DNA from: Acinetobacter suaedae | GTDB taxonomy: Bacteria; Pseudomonadota; Gammaproteobacteria; Pseudomonadales; Moraxellaceae | DNA: 64,000 bases | NCBI RefSeq assembly: GCF_008630915.1 | Contig: NZ_CP043909.1 | Span: 124,001 to 188,000 of the forward strand | Direction of reading: 5' to 3' | Shown: positions 16,332-26,794 of the stretch, one piece after another | Numbering within the stretch: position 1 is the stretch's first letter | How the letters are laid out: each line of letters starts with the position of its first letter | Program-made: the position numbers and the translations under genes | The notes under the pieces: model-generated | The model's database searches: none | Told to the model about the DNA's origin: nothing | The model's input: the letters and a program-made list of their open reading frames with translations, nothing else

Positions 16332-17594
16332 ATGAGTGAAACTGTTCCCTCAGTTGTTACGATTGATATTGGGACTCATAAGGTCACAGTTTTAATTGGT
16401 AAAATCCATGCGCCCGATAAGATTCAAGTGATTGGCATGGCGTCTGCTCGTAACCGTGGTATGGTGAAAGGTAAGATTGTCAGTCTTGATAAGGTCATTG
16501 CGGCTATTAAAAATGCGGTATCCGAAGCTGAGGATATGGCAGAGTGCCGTATTCATAGCGCATGGGTGTCTATTCCAAGTACTGAATTACAAAGTTTTTA
16601 TGCTTCGGGTCGCACACCTGTGGCAAACCACGATCATATTATTACAACCAATGAAGTGGTACGTGCTTTAGAGCTGGCGAAAGCTAGTCATGTTTCACCT
16701 GATTATTATTTGGCGAGTGCAGTCCCGTTGGGTTTTGAATTGGGTGATTCAGGTGAGTGGGTGCAGAATCCAGTCAATATGTCTGCCCATAGCATGACAG
16801 GGCATTATCAGTTGATGATGATGCCAATCAGTACCATGCAAAACCTTGATCGTGCCATGAAAGGGGCAAATATCGGGGTGGAAAAAATGGTGGTGTCGTG
16901 TTTGGCGACAGCTGAAGCAAGCCTGCTCAAGGATGAAAAAGAGTATGGTGTTTGTTTGGTTGATATTGGTGCTGGTATTACCAATATTGCAGTGTACTTA
17001 GATGGTCGTTTAGCATTAGCGCGTACTTTGCAGCGTGGTGGTGAAAATGTAACACGTGATATTGCTGCGGTTTTACAGACCACTACAGAAGAAGCCGAAC
17101 GTATTAAAATATTGCATGGTTGTGTGGATCTTAGTGTTGTCAAACCTGATCATATGATTCAAGTGCAGGGAATTGATGGAACTCAAACGATCAGCCGCAT
17201 TGAATTAGCTGAAATTATCATTGCCCGTTATGAAGAGATCTTTGCGATGATTCGTGAAGAGTTAGAGCATAGTGGTGCGATTCATGGTTTGTATCATGGT
17301 GTTGTATTAACTGGTGATGCATGTCAGATTGAAGGAATGGTGAATTTGGCACGTCGTATGTTGGGTGTTTCTGCACATTTAGGTAATCCACCTTTACAGG
17401 TATATGCTGATGATCAGCACTTACCTGCATTGCGTCGTTCAATGTATGCAACGGCTGCAGGTTTATTGATGTTTAGTCAAAGTGATTTGCAAGATGTGGT
17501 TGAAGAGCCAGAAGAAGCGACCGAGCGTAGTTTTGTCGAACGTGTTGCTAATGGCTGGAATGCATTGAATAGCAAATTAAAGGCTATATTCTAG
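16332..17594 (+). CDS. ftsA: Cell division protein FtsA
   Basis: A 420-residue actin-like ATPase tethering FtsZ to the membrane, the same length as E. coli FtsA. 'VVTIDIGTHKVTVLIG' is phosphate loop 1, 'VCLVDIGAGITNIAVY' phosphate loop 2, and the C-terminal 'FVERVANGWNALNSKLKAIF' is the amphipathic membrane-targeting helix. The open frame extends back to 16224 inside ftsQ; I chose the ATG at 16332 because it gives the canonical N terminus. Confidence 0.96.
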   Translation: MSETVPSVVTIDIGTHKVTVLIGKIHAPDKIQVIGMASARNRGMVKGKIVSLDKVIAAIKNAVSEAEDMAECRIHSAWVSIPSTELQSFYASGRTPVANHDHIITTNEVVRALELAKASHVSPDYYLASAVPLGFELGDSGEWVQNPVNMSAHSMTGHYQLMMMPISTMQNLDRAMKGANIGVEKMVVSCLATAEASLLKDEKEYGVCLVDIGAGITNIAVYLDGRLALARTLQRGGENVTRDIAAVLQTTTEEAERIKILHGCVDLSVVKPDHMIQVQGIDGTQTISRIELAEIIIARYEEIFAMIREELEHSGAIHGLYHGVVLTGDACQIEGMVNLARRMLGVSAHLGNPPLQVYADDQHLPALRRSMYATAAGLLMFSQSDLQDVVEEPEEATERSFVERVANGWNALNSKLKAIF

Positions 17595-17857
17595 GGCTTG
17601 TTGAGATTTCACCTTGTGAGTTATCGCTCTCATTGTGATCGTCGATTTAACTGGTAATACAATGCGTGCTTGAAATCTAAACAAACTCTCAGTTGTAGTT
17701 TTTTTTGGGAAAATTTGTTAAGAAGTTGTAATAGTAGGTCACTGTACTTGACAAGCTAGTGATTATTGAACAGCATCCTAAACATCAGTTGTTTTAAAAA
17801 TCAGGGCAGTAACGGGCTGAAGTAACTGCCATTAATATATTAGGAAATCTAAAGGTC

Positions 17858-19033
17858 ATGGCCTCATTTGAATTTATAGAAGATGAACTAGACGATGGCA
17901 ACGGTCAAGCCCGTTTCACAGTTTTTGGCGTTGGTGGTGGCGGTGGTAATGCTGTCCAGCACATGGTGCAGTCAGATATTCAGGGTGTAAAGTTTGTTTG
18001 TGCGAATACAGATAAACAAGCACTTGATTGTATGAATGCCCCATTCAAAATTCAATTGGGCGAACAAAGTACTCGTGGTCTAGGTGCTGGTGCAAATCCA
18101 GAAGTGGGTCAAGTTGCGGCAGAAGAAAGTCGTGAAGTGATTCGTCAACACCTTGAAGGTACAGACATGGTATTTGTAACTGCTGGTATGGGTGGCGGTA
18201 CAGGTACGGGTGCTGCGCCAGTTGTCGCAGAAGTTGCTAAAGAAATGGGCATCTTAACTGTTGGTGTTGTAACGACACCATTTAACTTTGAAGGTCGCCG
18301 TCGTCAAAAATCTGCAGAGAAAGGCATTGATGCTTTAGAAGCACATGTTGACTCTTTGATTATTATTCCAAACCAACGTCTACTCAGTGTTTATGGCGAT
18401 ATATCAATGAAAGATGCCTATAAAAAGGCAGATGATGTATTGCTAAATGCCGTGCGTAGTATCTTTGATTTAGTCGTCAATCGCGGTCATATTAACCTTG
18501 ACTTTGCTGACTTGAAAACTGCAATGAGTACACGTGGTTATGCGATGATGGGTGCAGGTTTAGGGCGTGGCGAAGATCGTGCTCGTCAGGCAGCTGAGCA
18601 AGCAATCCGTAGTCCATTGCTTGATAATGTTAATATTATCAATGCCAAAGGTGTGTTAATCAACATTACAGGTGGGGATGATATTACCCTGCGTGAAACA
18701 GAGATTATCACTGATGTTGTCAACCAGATCGTTGATTTGGATGAAGGTGAAATTTTCTACGGTACTGTATTTGATCCAGATGCACGTGATGAACTACGTG
18801 TAACTGTGATTGCAACAGGCTTAACGCGTAATGCGGCAGAAGTAGAAACGAGAAAACGCGCTTCAAATGCACATGCCAGTTCACAGGGAGCACAATCTGT
18901 GGATGAAGATGATGTTCCAGCGATTAGTAAGCGTGCAAATGCAGAAGCACCAGCAACCGCTGCACCAAGTTCATCGCCGCTTTCATCTCCAATGAGTATT
19001 CAAGATTACTTAAAAAATCAACAAAGAAAGTAA
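17858..19033 (+). CDS. ftsZ: Cell division protein FtsZ
   Basis: A 391-residue tubulin-like GTPase forming the Z ring. Seen are [10 protein letters not shown] (24-33), the tubulin signature GGGTGTG (112-118), 'NFEGRRRQ', a T7 loop '[11 protein letters not shown]', a Ser/Ala-rich linker (about 330-375) and the conserved C-terminal peptide 'IQDYLKNQ' that binds FtsA and ZipA. A 263-bp gap after ftsA suggests its own promoter, and a strong terminator follows it. Confidence 0.98.
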   Translation: MASFEFIEDELDDGNGQARFTVFGVGGGGGNAVQHMVQSDIQGVKFVCANTDKQALDCMNAPFKIQLGEQSTRGLGAGANPEVGQVAAEESREVIRQHLEGTDMVFVTAGMGGGTGTGAAPVVAEVAKEMGILTVGVVTTPFNFEGRRRQKSAEKGIDALEAHVDSLIIIPNQRLLSVYGDISMKDAYKKADDVLLNAVRSIFDLVVNRGHINLDFADLKTAMSTRGYAMMGAGLGRGEDRARQAAEQAIRSPLLDNVNIINAKGVLINITGGDDITLRETEIITDVVNQIVDLDEGEIFYGTVFDPDARDELRVTVIATGLTRNAAEVETRKRASNAHASSQGAQSVDEDDVPAISKRANAEAPATAAPSSSPLSSPMSIQDYLKNQQRK

Positions 19034-19051
19034 TAGAATCAGATGTTTAAT

Positions 19052-19080
19052 AAAAGGGAGAACTTGTTTCTCCCTTTTTA
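19052..19080. terminator. ftsZ terminator
   Basis: Perfect 11-bp arms AAAAGGGAGAA / TTCTCCCTTTT around a 5-nt loop. It closes the division cluster transcript before lpxC. Confidence 0.9.
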
Positions 19081-19199
19081 ATTTTTTGAAATAAAGTATT
19101 GATTGACATTTCTGCCAACAACAGATTCGATTTATCAAGTGCCAAAACACCCCAAATATGCTAACTTATATCGGTTTTTTCAAATAAAGTTGGCATGGC

Positions 19200-20102
19200 A
19201 TGTTGAAACAACGGACTCTTAAACGTGTAGTGAAAGCGAGCGGTATTGGTCTGCACAGTGGTCAAAAGGTGCTGATTAATTTTGTTCCACATCACGTCGA
19301 TGGAGGAATTGTGTTTCGTCGGATTGACTTGAATCCGCCTGTTGATATCCCTGCAAATGCGATGCTGATTCAAGAAGCATTTATGTGTTCGAACCTTGTT
19401 CGAGAAGACATTAAAGTTGGTACTATCGAACATGTCATGAGTGCGATTGCTGGCCTTGGAATAGATAATTTAATTGTCGAGGTCTCGGCATCTGAAGTTC
19501 CAATTATGGATGGTAGTGCAGGACCTTTTATCTATTTACTGATGCAAGGTGAATTGGCTGAGCAAGATGCCCCGAAAAAATTCATTCGTATTTTAAAACC
19601 AGTTGAAGCACTGATCGACGATAAACGTGCGATCTTTACTCCACATTCTGGTTTTCAACTGAACTTTACCATTGACTTTGATCATCCTGCCTTTGCAAAA
19701 GAATATCAGTCAGCGACGATCGATTTCTCGACAGAAACCTTTGTATATGAGGTGAGTGAAGCACGTACCTTTGGTTTTATGAAGGACTTAGATTACTTAA
19801 AAGCAAATAATCTTGCATTAGGTGCGAGTTTGGATAATGCGATAGGTGTGGACGATACTGGTGTCGTCAATGAGGAAGGTTTACGTTTTGCTGATGAATT
19901 TGTACGCCATAAAATATTAGATGCAGTGGGTGATCTATATCTATTGGGACATCAAATAATTGCGAAGTTTGATGGTTATAAATCAGGACATGCCTTGAAT
20001 AATCAGCTATTGCGCAATGTTCAGAATGATCCAAGTAGTTATGAAATTGTAACATTTGATGACGAGAATAATTGTCCAATTCCATACGTAAGTGTGACAT
20101 AA
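19200..20102 (+). CDS. lpxC: UDP-3-O-acyl-N-acetylglucosamine deacetylase
   Basis: A 300-residue zinc deacetylase committing UDP-3-O-acyl-GlcNAc to lipid A. '[10 protein letters not shown]' opens domain 1; the zinc ligand His78 lies in 'TIEHVMSA', and the second pair in '[14 protein letters not shown]' with the following Asp. Length is canonical. It follows the ftsZ terminator with its own promoter region, so expression can be uncoupled from ftsZ. It converges on dciA. Confidence 0.97.
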   Translation: MLKQRTLKRVVKASGIGLHSGQKVLINFVPHHVDGGIVFRRIDLNPPVDIPANAMLIQEAFMCSNLVREDIKVGTIEHVMSAIAGLGIDNLIVEVSASEVPIMDGSAGPFIYLLMQGELAEQDAPKKFIRILKPVEALIDDKRAIFTPHSGFQLNFTIDFDHPAFAKEYQSATIDFSTETFVYEVSEARTFGFMKDLDYLKANNLALGASLDNAIGVDDTGVVNEEGLRFADEFVRHKILDAVGDLYLLGHQIIAKFDGYKSGHALNNQLLRNVQNDPSSYEIVTFDDENNCPIPYVSVT

Positions 20103-20200
20103 GTCATTGTCTTTTATTGTCTATGTTATAATATAACAAATAAAAATGAGATGGAAATCACGGAAAATAAGAAGAGATTCCACCACTTAAGTTGCATCGT

Positions 20201-20641
20201 TTACTTTTTATTGCTTGCCAAAAGTAGTAAAGCTTGGCTAAGCTTAGGGTCGCTCACATATTCAGCGGCGCTGCGTAAAAGCTCTTGGGTCTCTGAAGTA
20301 AGTTTCTTTGACACGGGGGCAGGTTCTGTTGGAACATGTTTTTTGTTTCTTAAACGAACTTGAATTTTGCGTAAATCACGGAATACTTCAAGCTGAGCGA
20401 ACTGCGCGACATAGTGACTTTGTAAGTAACTGAGCTGACTAATCATTGCTTGATTTTCACCCGTTATGATCAAAACGCCATGTTGATAACAAACAACCTG
20501 CCATTGCTCCGGTTGGGGTAATAATGGTTGAATAATTTTCGTAAGTTTTTGCCATTGTGTGACTTGCGTAGTCAGAAACGTTAAGTTTCCAGTTTTTGTA
20601 TGTTGTCCTTTCTGTTGAAAAACGTTGTTAGGTTCAGACAT
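20201..20641 (-). CDS. dciA: DciA-type (DUF721) helicase-loading protein
   Basis: A 146-residue basic DUF721 protein. 'WQVVCYQHGVLIITGENQAMISQLSYL' and the 'LEVFRDLRKIQVRL' strand form the KH-like core of DciA; the C-terminal part is low-complexity and helical. DciA is the ancestral operator loading DnaB in bacteria lacking DnaC, which fits Acinetobacter. It lies on the opposite strand between lpxC and the M23 peptidase. DUF721 proteins are short and divergent, so the assignment rests on pattern and neighbourhood. Confidence 0.82.
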   Translation of the reverse strand: MSEPNNVFQQKGQHTKTGNLTFLTTQVTQWQKLTKIIQPLLPQPEQWQVVCYQHGVLIITGENQAMISQLSYLQSHYVAQFAQLEVFRDLRKIQVRLRNKKHVPTEPAPVSKKLTSETQELLRSAAEYVSDPKLSQALLLLASNKK

Positions 20642-20747
20642 GTTAACTTCCTTAAAGTTTACCTGTCCATCTTAAGCGTTTAGTTCGGCTATGATCAAGG
20701 AAGAGATGATAAAGGAACATTTTAAGGACGGTTTCAAGAGGTTTTTT

Positions 20748-21431
20748 ATGCACACGCGTCGTATTTTACTCGCATTTTCACTCGCTGCTTCAGCTGCCTC
20801 GGTTGCTTTTGCAGATTATCAAAATATCAATCAAGCAACTGCTGCAGACCGTCTAGAGCAGTTATCAAAAACCTTAGCTCAAGGTTCATATACCCATCCT
20901 GATGATATTGATCTGCCAGCCGTATCAAATGTTTCTGTTAAATTACGCGAAAAAACCATTGAACTAAACAATGCGAGCATTGAAAAGAAGTATGGTCGTC
21001 AAGATAGTGGAGCGTCACTATCAGCAGGTACAGGCCATTCTTGGTTAGTCAGCCATCCATTACAAGATGGTCGAGTGAGCTCGACTTGGGGTAACCGTAC
21101 TTTATTAGGTTCGACGCGTCACCATTCGGGTGTTGATATTGCAGCGCCATCAGGAACGCCTATCTATTCAACTGGTCCTGGTGTTGTGACTAAGGCGGGA
21201 TGGGGTACTGGTTATGGTCAATACGTTGAAATTGATCACGGTAATGGCTATGTAACTCGTTATGCACATGCTTCACGCTTAATGGTCAATGCAGGTGAGC
21301 GTGTTGGTGCAGGTCAGCATATTGCAAATGTTGGTTGTACTGGCCGTTGTACAGGGCCGCATCTACACTTTGAAGTAGTGAAGGATGGTCAGCGCCGCAA
21401 CCCTTCAACCTATCTTGCAATGTTGCCTTAA
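20748..21431 (+). CDS. M23 (LytM-type) peptidoglycan endopeptidase
   Basis: A 227-residue exported protein with a signal peptide (cleavage near ...ASVAFA-D) and a C-terminal M23 domain. Metal ligands lie in HHSGVDIAAP (HxxxD) and HLHFEV (HxH), and 'YAHAS' is also present, so it looks catalytically active. A CTGRC pair just before the HLH motif may form a small disulfide. I start at the ATG at 20748 (AGAGG upstream) instead of 20691, which would put a charged tail ahead of the signal peptide. It probably trims septal or lateral cell wall. A terminator follows. Confidence 0.9.
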   Translation: MHTRRILLAFSLAASAASVAFADYQNINQATAADRLEQLSKTLAQGSYTHPDDIDLPAVSNVSVKLREKTIELNNASIEKKYGRQDSGASLSAGTGHSWLVSHPLQDGRVSSTWGNRTLLGSTRHHSGVDIAAPSGTPIYSTGPGVVTKAGWGTGYGQYVEIDHGNGYVTRYAHASRLMVNAGERVGAGQHIANVGCTGRCTGPHLHFEVVKDGQRRNPSTYLAMLP

Positions 21432-21465
21432 TGTAATTTGTTAACAGTTGTATATAAATATTTGA

Positions 21466-21493
21466 AAAAATCGCCTTTATTGGCGATTTTTTA
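21466..21493. terminator. Terminator after M23 peptidase
   Basis: A perfect stem AAAAAATCGCC / GGCGATTTTTT with a 6-nt loop and T-run. Confidence 0.9.
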
Positions 21494-21636
21494 TAAATTT
21501 TGTTTGATTTGGGTCAATGACTATTTAGGAAAAAAATATTAAGCGCTTTTGTATTCATTTAGGGCGATACCTTTATGACGCCAAAACATGATAAATATAG
21601 CAATAACAATATAGCTTAAGGGAAAAGGTGAATTAT

Positions 21637-24354
21637 ATGGCGTTTTATGGCGACTCAGACGCGCAGGAAACCCAAGAATGGCAAGATGCTTTTGATTCAG
21701 TATTACAACACATGGGCACGGAACGCGCTGCTTTCTTACTTGAAAAACTTTATCAACGTGCCATTGCCAAACACGTTCCTATTCAACGCTTAAATACACC
21801 TTATCTCAATACCATTTCAGTTGAAGAACAACCTGCGATGCCAGGTGATCAGGATATGGAGCGCCGTATTCGTGCATTGATTCGTTGGAATGCTTTAGCA
21901 ATGGTACTTCGTGCGAATAAAACAGGTGATGATTTAGGTGGTCACTTGGCGAGCTTTGCATCAAGTGCAACATTATATGACGTAGGTTTTAACCATTTTT
22001 TCCGTGCTAACAGTGATAATTTTGGCGGAGATATGATTTATTACCAAGGGCACTGTGCTCCTGGTATTTATGCACGTTCCTTCCTTGAAGGGCGTTTAAC
22101 TGAAGAGCAGTTAAGTAATTTCCGCCGTGAAGTTGGCGGTAACGGTTTACCAAGCTATCCACATCCATATTTAATGCCGGACTATTGGCAATTCCCAACG
22201 GTATCAATGGGTCTTGGTCCAATCATGTCGATTTATCAAGCGCACATTCAAAAATATTTGATGAACCGTGGTTTGATTAAAGAAGAAGATCGTAAAGTCT
22301 GGGCATATCTCGGCGATGGTGAGATGGATGAACCAGAAAGCTTAGGTGCGATTTCATTGGCGGGTCGTGAAAAGCTCGATAATTTAGTCTGGGTGGTTAA
22401 CTGTAACTTACAGCGTCTAGATGGTCCTGTACGTGGTAACGGTAAAATTATTCAAGAACTTGAATCGATCTTCCGTGGTGCGGGCTGGCGAGTGATTAAA
22501 GTGGTTTGGGGCCGTCATTGGGACCCATTGCTGGCTAAAGATACAAGTGGTGCTTTAAAAGCACGTATGGAAGAAGCTGTTGATGGTGACTACCAACGCT
22601 ACCAAGTAAAAGGTGGTGCATATACACGTGAAAAATTCTTTGGCAAGTATCCAGAAGCTGCAGAACTTGTAAAAGATTTAAGTGATGAAGATATTGATGC
22701 ATTAAACCGTGGTGGTCATGATCCTTACAAAGTTTTTGCTGCCTATGCAGAAGCAATGAAAGCGAAAGGCCAACCAACGGTAATCTTGGCAAAAACCATT
22801 AAAGGTTATGGTTTGTCTGAAGAAATTGAAGCAGTCAATAAAACGCACCAAATCAAAAAGATGCAAATTGATTCATTAAGATACGTGCGTGACCGTTTCA
22901 ATCTTCCATTTACAGATGAGCAATTAGAAGAACTTCCATTCTATCGCCCAAGTGAAAACTCTCCAGAAATGAAATATATGAAAGCGCGTCGTGAAGCGTT
23001 AGGTGGTTACTTACCTGCACGTCGTCGTGAGAGTGAATCTTTAGCGATTCCAGATCTATCTGTATTTGATGCAGTATTGAAAGGCTCAGGTGGCAAAGAG
23101 CAATCAACGACTATGGTGATGGTTCGTTTAATTGCGGCTTTACTCAAAGAAAAAGCAATTAAAGATCGCGTCGTACCAATTGTTCCAGATGAAGCACGTA
23201 CTTTTGGTTTAGAGGGTATGTTCCGTCAGCTTGGTATTTATGCTGCTCACGGCCAAAAATATACACCAGAAGATCAAGAACAGCTCATGCATTACCGTGA
23301 AGCAAAAGATGGTCATATGTTACAAGAAGGGATCAACGAAGCAGGTGCGATGAGCGCATGGGCTGCGTTGGCAACCAGTTATTCAACCAATAACTTGCCA
23401 ATGATTCCAATGTACATGTACTACTCAATGTTCGGTTTCCAACGTATTGGTGATATTGCATGGGCTGCTGGTGATGCACAGGCTCAAGGTTTCTTGTTGG
23501 GTGCGACTGCTGGACGTACAACATTAAACGGTGAGGGTCTACAGCACCAAGACGGTCATTCGCATATTTTGGCGAACACGATTCCAAATTGTGTATCGTA
23601 TGATCCATGTTTTGGTTATGAGTTGGCGGTAATCGTACATGATGGTTTACAACGTATGTATGTGAACCAAGAGCGTGTGTTCTATTACTTAACGGTAATG
23701 AATGAAAACTACGAACATCCTGAAATGCCAGAAGGCGTTGAAGATGGCATTAAACGTGGTATGTATTTATTTGAGAAAGATGAAAAAGCAACTGTCCAAT
23801 TGCTTGGTTCAGGTGTAATTCTGCGTGAAGTGATTAAAGCTGCGAAAATCTTACGTGATGAATACCAAATCCATTCAAATGTGTGGAGTGTAACAAGCTT
23901 CAACGAATTGGCACGTGATGGTATGGCATGTGAAGAATACAATCGCCTACACCCACTTGCTGAAGAAGTGAAAGAATCTTGGGTATCTAAACAATTACGA
24001 GGTACGGAAGGTATCGTTGTTTCTGCTACAGACCATATGCGTGCTTATAGCGAACAGATCCGTGCGTATCTTCCAGATGGTCGACCATTTGTTGCATTGG
24101 GTACAGATGGTTATGGTCGTTCAGATACACGTGCGAACCTACGTAGTTTCTTCGGTGTTGATGCTGCGCATATCGTTGTTGCGACTTTGAAAAAATTAGC
24201 GGATGAAGGTGAGGTGGATGCACGTTTGGTGAAAGATGCGATTTCTAACTTTGAGTTAGATACGGATCGTCCAGTAGCCTGGGTTCCACAAGCACATCCA
24301 GAAGTTCAGCCAGTTGCTGAATACAATGAAACACAAACAGGTGAGGGGAACTAA
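21637..24354 (+). CDS. aceE: Pyruvate dehydrogenase E1 component
   Basis: A 905-residue homodimeric E1 (E. coli 887) decarboxylating pyruvate with thiamine diphosphate and acetylating the E2 lipoyl arms. 'YLGDGEMDEPES' begins the ThDP motif, with 'NCNLQRLDGPVRGN' completing it; 'GRTTLNGEGLQHQDGHSH' is the active-site His loop. I use the ATG at 21637 (AAAGGTG 7 nt upstream) rather than the GTG nine bases earlier. aceF follows after 2 nt, so the pair is one operon. Confidence 0.97.
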   Translation: MAFYGDSDAQETQEWQDAFDSVLQHMGTERAAFLLEKLYQRAIAKHVPIQRLNTPYLNTISVEEQPAMPGDQDMERRIRALIRWNALAMVLRANKTGDDLGGHLASFASSATLYDVGFNHFFRANSDNFGGDMIYYQGHCAPGIYARSFLEGRLTEEQLSNFRREVGGNGLPSYPHPYLMPDYWQFPTVSMGLGPIMSIYQAHIQKYLMNRGLIKEEDRKVWAYLGDGEMDEPESLGAISLAGREKLDNLVWVVNCNLQRLDGPVRGNGKIIQELESIFRGAGWRVIKVVWGRHWDPLLAKDTSGALKARMEEAVDGDYQRYQVKGGAYTREKFFGKYPEAAELVKDLSDEDIDALNRGGHDPYKVFAAYAEAMKAKGQPTVILAKTIKGYGLSEEIEAVNKTHQIKKMQIDSLRYVRDRFNLPFTDEQLEELPFYRPSENSPEMKYMKARREALGGYLPARRRESESLAIPDLSVFDAVLKGSGGKEQSTTMVMVRLIAALLKEKAIKDRVVPIVPDEARTFGLEGMFRQLGIYAAHGQKYTPEDQEQLMHYREAKDGHMLQEGINEAGAMSAWAALATSYSTNNLPMIPMYMYYSMFGFQRIGDIAWAAGDAQAQGFLLGATAGRTTLNGEGLQHQDGHSHILANTIPNCVSYDPCFGYELAVIVHDGLQRMYVNQERVFYYLTVMNENYEHPEMPEGVEDGIKRGMYLFEKDEKATVQLLGSGVILREVIKAAKILRDEYQIHSNVWSVTSFNELARDGMACEEYNRLHPLAEEVKESWVSKQLRGTEGIVVSATDHMRAYSEQIRAYLPDGRPFVALGTDGYGRSDTRANLRSFFGVDAAHIVVATLKKLADEGEVDARLVKDAISNFELDTDRPVAWVPQAHPEVQPVAEYNETQTGEGN

Positions 24355-24356
24355 GC

Positions 24357-26330
24357 ATGCAAATTAAGACCCCTGATATTGGTGTAGATAAAGCAAACGT
24401 TGCTGAAATTTTAGTAAAAGTTGGTGATCGTGTTGAAGTTGACGACAGTATTGTTGTGCTTGAGTCAGATAAAGCAACTGTTGAAGTGCCTAGCACTTCG
24501 GCAGGTGTCGTAAAAAGTATCTTGATTAATCAAGGTGATGATGTGACTGAAGGTGTGGCTTTGATCGAGGTCGAAGCAGAAGGTGCAGCACAAGCAGCGC
24601 CAACTCCAGTTCCTGCGGCTGAAGAAAAGCCAGCTGCTCCAGCACCTGCACAACAAACTCAAGCTTCAGCTCAACCTGCTGCCGCTACATCAACTGCAAC
24701 TGTTGACGTGACTGTACCTGACATCGGCGTTGAAAAAGCATTGGTTGGTGAAATCCTCGTTAAAGTGGGTGATCAGATCGATGTTGAACAAAGTATTGTT
24801 GTTGTCGAGTCAGATAAAGCAACTGTAGAAGTTCCAAGTAGTGTTGCGGGTACTGTGGAAAGCATTCAAGTGAAAGAAGGCGATACCGTTAAAGAAGGTG
24901 TTGTGCTTCTTCAAGTGAAAACAACATCTGTATCTAGTGCACCAACTGAGGCGCCTGCTTCTACAACAGCAGCTGTGGCAGCGGCACCTGCACCAGCTCA
25001 GCAAGAAACTGTAGCAGCGACGGCTACTCAATCTGGTCCAGTGGATATCAATGTTCCTGATCTGGGTGTTGATAAGGCAGTTGTTGCTGAAATCTTGGTC
25101 CAAGTTGGCGATAAAGTTGATGTAGACCAAAGTCTTGTTGTGGTTGAGTCAGATAAAGCGACTGTAGAAGTCCCAAGTACGGTTGCTGGTGTTGTCAAAG
25201 CAATTCATTTACAAGCAGGTCAACAAGTTTCGCAAGGTATATTGCTTGCAACAATTGAAGCTGAAGGTCAAGCAACTGCGGCAGCTCCAGCAGCAAAAGC
25301 AGAAGTAGCCCCTACTTCACCAGCAATGGCACCTCAAGCGGCCACTTCTGCTCCAACTCAGTCTAAACCTGCGGCACCATCTGATACTGACAAGTTAACC
25401 AAAGAGCAAGAAGCTGAAAATGCCAAGGTATACGCTGGACCTGCTGTGCGTAAATTAGCACGCGAATTGGGTGTGGTACTTGGTCAAGTTAAAGCATCTG
25501 GTGAACATGGCCGTGTAATGAAAGACGATGTATTTGCATATGTAAAAACACGTTTAACTGCACCACAAGCTGCTCCAAGCACACAGGCAGCACCTGTTGC
25601 TTCAGGTTTGCCATCGTTACCTGATTTCACTGCATTTGGTGGTGGTGAAGTAAAAGCAATGACGCGTTTGCAACAGGTTTCGGTGCCGCAATTGTCATTG
25701 AATAACTTCATCCCGCAAGTGACTCAGTTTGATTTGGCTGATATCACTGAGCTTGAAGCGTGGCGTGGCGAACTGAAAGATGGTTTTAAGAAGCAAGGTA
25801 TTAGCTTAACCATTTTAGCGTTCATCGCGAAAGCGGTTGCTCATTTGTTAAAAGAAGAGCCATATTTTGCAGGTCATTTGGCAGATGATCAAAAGTCTGT
25901 ATTGCTTCGTAATGAGATCCATATGGGTATTGCGGTTGCAACACCAGATGGTTTGACAGTGCCTGTACTACGTAATCCAGACCAAAAGTCGATTAAGCAA
26001 ATTGCTACAGAGTTAGCTGAACTTAGTCAAAAAGCGCGTGATCGCAAGTTATCACCAAAAGATTTACAAGGTGCTAACTTTACGATTACCAGCTTAGGTT
26101 CAATTGGCGGTACAGCATTTACACCATTGGTGAACTGGCCACAAGTTGCAATCTTGGGCATTTCACCTGCAACCATGCAACCTGTATGGAATGGGAAAGA
26201 TTTTGATCCACGCTTAATGTTGCCGTTGTCATTGTCTTATGATCATCGTGTGATTAATGGTGCGGATGCAGCACGCTTCACCAATAAATTAACTAAATTA
26301 TTGAAAGATATCCGTACTTTGTTACTGTAA
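24357..26330 (+). CDS. aceF: Dihydrolipoamide acetyltransferase (PDH E2), three lipoyl domains
   Basis: A 657-residue core subunit of pyruvate dehydrogenase. Three tandem lipoyl domains (about 1-75, 116-190 and 229-303) each carry ESDKATVEVPS with lipoyl-lysines K39, K154 and K267. Ala/Pro-rich swinging linkers separate them. A peripheral subunit-binding domain (about 358-397, 'GPAVRKLARELGV') precedes the catalytic domain with SYDHRVINGADAARF near the C terminus. The lipoyl repeats create direct DNA repeats prone to recombination. No E3 gene is in the window. A palindromic terminator follows. Confidence 0.97.
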   Translation: MQIKTPDIGVDKANVAEILVKVGDRVEVDDSIVVLESDKATVEVPSTSAGVVKSILINQGDDVTEGVALIEVEAEGAAQAAPTPVPAAEEKPAAPAPAQQTQASAQPAAATSTATVDVTVPDIGVEKALVGEILVKVGDQIDVEQSIVVVESDKATVEVPSSVAGTVESIQVKEGDTVKEGVVLLQVKTTSVSSAPTEAPASTTAAVAAAPAPAQQETVAATATQSGPVDINVPDLGVDKAVVAEILVQVGDKVDVDQSLVVVESDKATVEVPSTVAGVVKAIHLQAGQQVSQGILLATIEAEGQATAAAPAAKAEVAPTSPAMAPQAATSAPTQSKPAAPSDTDKLTKEQEAENAKVYAGPAVRKLARELGVVLGQVKASGEHGRVMKDDVFAYVKTRLTAPQAAPSTQAAPVASGLPSLPDFTAFGGGEVKAMTRLQQVSVPQLSLNNFIPQVTQFDLADITELEAWRGELKDGFKKQGISLTILAFIAKAVAHLLKEEPYFAGHLADDQKSVLLRNEIHMGIAVATPDGLTVPVLRNPDQKSIKQIATELAELSQKARDRKLSPKDLQGANFTITSLGSIGGTAFTPLVNWPQVAILGISPATMQPVWNGKDFDPRLMLPLSLSYDHRVINGADAARFTNKLTKLLKDIRTLLL

Positions 26331-26352
26331 TTTCAATTGTTTAATTTGGAAT

Positions 26353-26380
26353 AACCCCGCAATTGCGGGGTTTTCTTTTT
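26353..26380 (+). terminator. aceEF terminator
   Basis: A perfect 20-bp palindrome (AACCCCGC-AATT-GCGGGGTT including its 4-nt loop) is followed by a T-rich tract. Confidence 0.9.
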
Positions 26381-26468
26381 TGAATAACTTTGATCAAAGC
26401 AGTGCTTTATTTGTACAATTTTTTATCTAAAATGAGTGGTAAGCAAGGACGTTTTATGTGGAGTCACG

Positions 26469-26750
26469 ATGTTCGCTGTATATAAAATAATGTTGCCTTT
26501 ATTACTGGTTATATTTGTTGCAATGGGACTTTGGGTGAGTGTTCTGCATTTCCCTTGGGAATGGGTATTTTATTTAGTGATGGGATTGGAGGTGATGGTT
26601 GCCACAGTTGCAATGGCAATGGAGTACCAAGCACAGCAAGTGGGTAGTGTAAGCAGTTGGGGCAGTCTGGGTCTTATAGGGAGTAATCTTTTGTTTGCTT
26701 GTGTGTTGGGTATATTACGTTACGGATTATGGTGCTATCAAAAAATCTAA
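26469..26750 (+). CDS. Small integral membrane protein, unknown
   Basis: A 93-residue, very hydrophobic protein with about three membrane helices (roughly 5-25, 30-50 and 65-87) and an internal hydrophilic 'EYQAQQVGSVSSW' loop. I chose the ATG at 26469, with GGAG 6 nt upstream, over the longer frame from 26436. I recognise no family. It lies between the aceEF terminator and the Mn riboswitch; no link to either is evident. Confidence 0.6.
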   Translation: MFAVYKIMLPLLLVIFVAMGLWVSVLHFPWEWVFYLVMGLEVMVATVAMAMEYQAQQVGSVSSWGSLGLIGSNLLFACVLGILRYGLWCYQKI

Positions 26751-26794
26751 ATTTAGAGATTTTAAATAGGGAATGGATTTGTTAGAATAATTGC

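Noticed and set aside
20124..20138. TGTTATA-A-TATAACA palindrome between lpxC and dciA
   Set aside because: It is short, pure AT except two bases, and lies between convergent gene ends where no operator is needed; likely chance.
22535..24223. Several His/Leu-rich minus-strand frames inside aceE, guaB and other core genes
   Set aside because: They are antisense shadows of strongly coding genes, with low-complexity composition and no ribosome sites.
24357..25270. Tandem direct repeats in aceF considered as a mobile or satellite repeat
   Set aside because: They encode the three lipoyl domains and keep the reading frame; ordinary protein domain repetition.
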